A stretch of DNA of 15,758 nucleotides from Selenomonadaceae bacterium UBA3796. Its GTDB lineage: Bacteria; Bacillota; Negativicutes; Selenomonadales; Selenomonadaceae. This document shows positions 15,511 to 15,758 of this stretch, piece after piece. Made by a program: the position numbers and the translations under genes. Each line of letters begins with the position of its first letter. The stretch's first letter is position 1. The notes below the pieces were generated by a model that saw only the letters and a program-made list of their open reading frames with translations, was not told the origin of the DNA and did no database searches. The DNA is taken from positions 1,546-17,303 of the forward strand of contig DFES01000223.1 in assembly GCA_002369175.1 (NCBI GenBank), read 5' to 3'.

Positions 15511-15758
15511 AAAAAATCGCAGTTCTCCAATCAAACTATATCCCCTGGAAGGGATATTTTGACATAATTCACGATGTGGATATGTTCATATTCTACGATG
15601 AAGTTCAATTTACGAAAAATGACTGGCGAAATCGAAATCTCATTATCATCAATGGGGAGCCGAGATGGATCTCTGTTCCTGTGGGAGACAAAATCCATCA
15701 GAAAATATCAGAAGTTGCCATCAAAGACAATCGTTGGCAAAAAAAGCATTTCAACTCT
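15507..15758 (+). CDS. WbqC-family protein (3' partial)
   Basis: Only the first 84 residues are in the window. They match the WbqC-like pattern: a start strand MKKIAVLQSNYIPWKGYFDII, then DMFIFYDEVQFTKNDWRNRN and a strand with NGEPRWISVPV. WbqC proteins occur in O-antigen and other surface-glycan clusters. Their reaction is not well established to my knowledge. The start overlaps the SDR stop as ATGA, which places it in the same operon. A normal length would be about 200-240 residues, so roughly two-thirds lies beyond the window. Confidence 0.85.
   Translation, partial: MKKIAVLQSNYIPWKGYFDIIHDVDMFIFYDEVQFTKNDWRNRNLIIINGEPRWISVPVGDKIHQKISEVAIKDNRWQKKHFNS

Overview
The window reads as a bacterial chromosome segment, densely packed on the + strand, most likely from a diderm Firmicute (Negativicutes, for example a Selenomonas relative). 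This is inference. It rests on a Firmicutes-style YfhO membrane protein with a CsbB-like glycosyltransferase, next to Gram-negative envelope-sugar genes (a close WecE homologue and a WbqC-family protein). Hand counts on sampled 60-base lines give about 57-63% G+C in genes up to about 13.5 kb, and about 35-47% after it.

Region 1 (1-3187) starts inside a Lys/Ala-rich protein with a C-terminal ribbon-helix-helix domain. A DUF3783 protein follows, then a complete three-gene ABC importer (lipoprotein binding protein, ATPase, permease) of the nitrate/sulfonate/taurine type, its last two junctions being ATGA overlaps. The substrate cannot be read from sequence.

Region 2 (3231-7961) carries a divergent glutamine synthetase with a long C-terminal extension, then aroC-aroK-aroB of the shikimate pathway, the last three translationally coupled. 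A 10-bp stem-loop about 25 bases after aroB is the only plausible terminator in the window.

Region 3 (8001-15758, running off the end) is a cell-surface glycan operon. It encodes a multi-membrane-span protein resembling GT-C glycosyltransferases, a YfhO-family GT-C-type protein, the dTDP-4-keto-6-deoxyglucose transaminase WecE, a CsbB/DPM-like glycosyltransferase with two C-terminal membrane spans, an SDR-family sugar epimerase/dehydratase-like protein and the start of a WbqC-family protein. A plausible logic is that WecE supplies a 4-amino-4,6-dideoxy sugar nucleotide, the CsbB-like enzyme charges a sugar onto undecaprenyl phosphate, and the large membrane proteins transfer lipid-linked sugar to a glycan outside the membrane.

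The most notable signals are in region 3. The YfhO reading frame is broken exactly at a run of ten T, while the adjacent membrane gene carries intact runs of nine and eight T. Together these look like a candidate on/off (phase-variable) or transcriptional-slippage switch, although a sequencing error is not excluded. The same two genes also hold perfect 15-bp and 14-bp intragenic hairpins. Base composition drops sharply after wecE, suggesting a patchwork glycan locus. No gap between genes exceeds 300 bases, and no tRNA, rRNA, CRISPR array or complete insertion sequence was seen.
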